DNA from: an uncultured Collinsella sp.
GTDB lineage: Bacteria > Actinomycetota > Coriobacteriia > Coriobacteriales > Coriobacteriaceae
NCBI GenBank assembly: GCA_934630855.1
Contig: CAKTWW010000066.1
Span: 1-5,291 of the forward strand
Direction: 5' to 3'
Length of the DNA: 5,291 bases
The notes under the pieces are model-generated. The model was not told where the DNA came from. It ran no database searches and saw only the letters and a program-made list of their open reading frames with translations. Made by a program: the position numbers and the translations under genes. Positions within the stretch are counted from its first letter, which is position 1; every line of letters starts with the position of its first letter. Shown here piece after piece: positions 5,199-5,291 of this stretch.

Positions 5199-5291
5199 CA
5201 TATGAACTTTCCTGCTCTACAGTCCTGCGCAAGACGGAAAGCACATTAAGTGCTTTCCTTTGCGTGCGGAACTCGCGATAAAGTTCATATG
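5199..5291 (-). ncRNA. Conserved structured element, copy 2 (cut by the window end)
   Basis: The reverse complement of 5211-5279 is a 69-nt core identical to copy 1 at 59 positions. The outer stem visible here is 12 bp, CATATGAACTTT (5199-5210) with AAAGTTCATATG (5280-5291), and stops only because the window does. Apart from the three pairs next to the core it shares nothing with the copy 1 stem. The inner hairpin (5250-5258 with 5236-5244) keeps 9 bp and the TTAAT loop with three compensated pairs. The small helix CGCAA/TTGCG (5260-5264 with 5228-5232) is fully Watson-Crick where copy 1 has tandem G-A pairs. It points toward cstA but lies upstream of that gene's promoter, so it is probably independent of the cstA leader. 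Confidence 0.7.

Overview
The window looks like chromosomal or metagenomic DNA from a gut actinobacterium of the class Coriobacteriia, most likely Collinsella or a close relative. This is inferred from the moderately high GC content, the style of the two proteins and the crowded, hairpin-rich intergenic DNA; there is no rRNA or marker gene to prove it. Two complete protein genes are present, both on the minus strand: a CstA-family membrane transporter (2912-4801) and, downstream of it, a three-part protein (545-2728) with an N-terminal winged-helix-like domain, a long basic/acidic low-complexity linker and a C-terminal Toprim-like domain resembling DUF2220/JetD C-termini. An intrinsic terminator (2835-2872) separates them, so they are probably separate transcription units.

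Right flank (4802-5198): this is the control region of cstA. It has a good sigma70-type promoter (TTGACT, 17 bp, CATACT) with an 18-bp palindrome filling the spacer. A predicted untranslated leader of about 235 nt follows, with a possible short leader peptide ending in an Ile/Val run, mutually exclusive hairpins, and a complete intrinsic-terminator hairpin just before a very strong ribosome binding site. This layout suggests transcription attenuation of cstA.

Left flank (1-400): no convincing gene. It holds several inverted repeats, including two 25-bp palindromes that are inverted copies of each other.

The most striking signal is a pair of structured elements at the two ends of the window (401-537, and 5199 to the window edge), in opposite orientation. 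They share a 69-nt core that is 59/69 identical, and all ten differences fall at paired positions, mostly as compensatory changes. Each core is closed by a perfectly paired outer stem of completely different sequence: 34 bp in copy 1, at least 12 bp in copy 2 before the window ends. This is strong internal evidence for a conserved RNA or hairpin-DNA element family whose arms are specific to each locus. I cannot assign it to a named family from sequence alone.

How the genes work together: CstA would import a small carbon source (pyruvate or peptides in characterised relatives), under operator and probably leader control. The Toprim-like protein has no visible partner here. No JetA, JetB or JetC gene accompanies it, so a defence role is not supported by this context.
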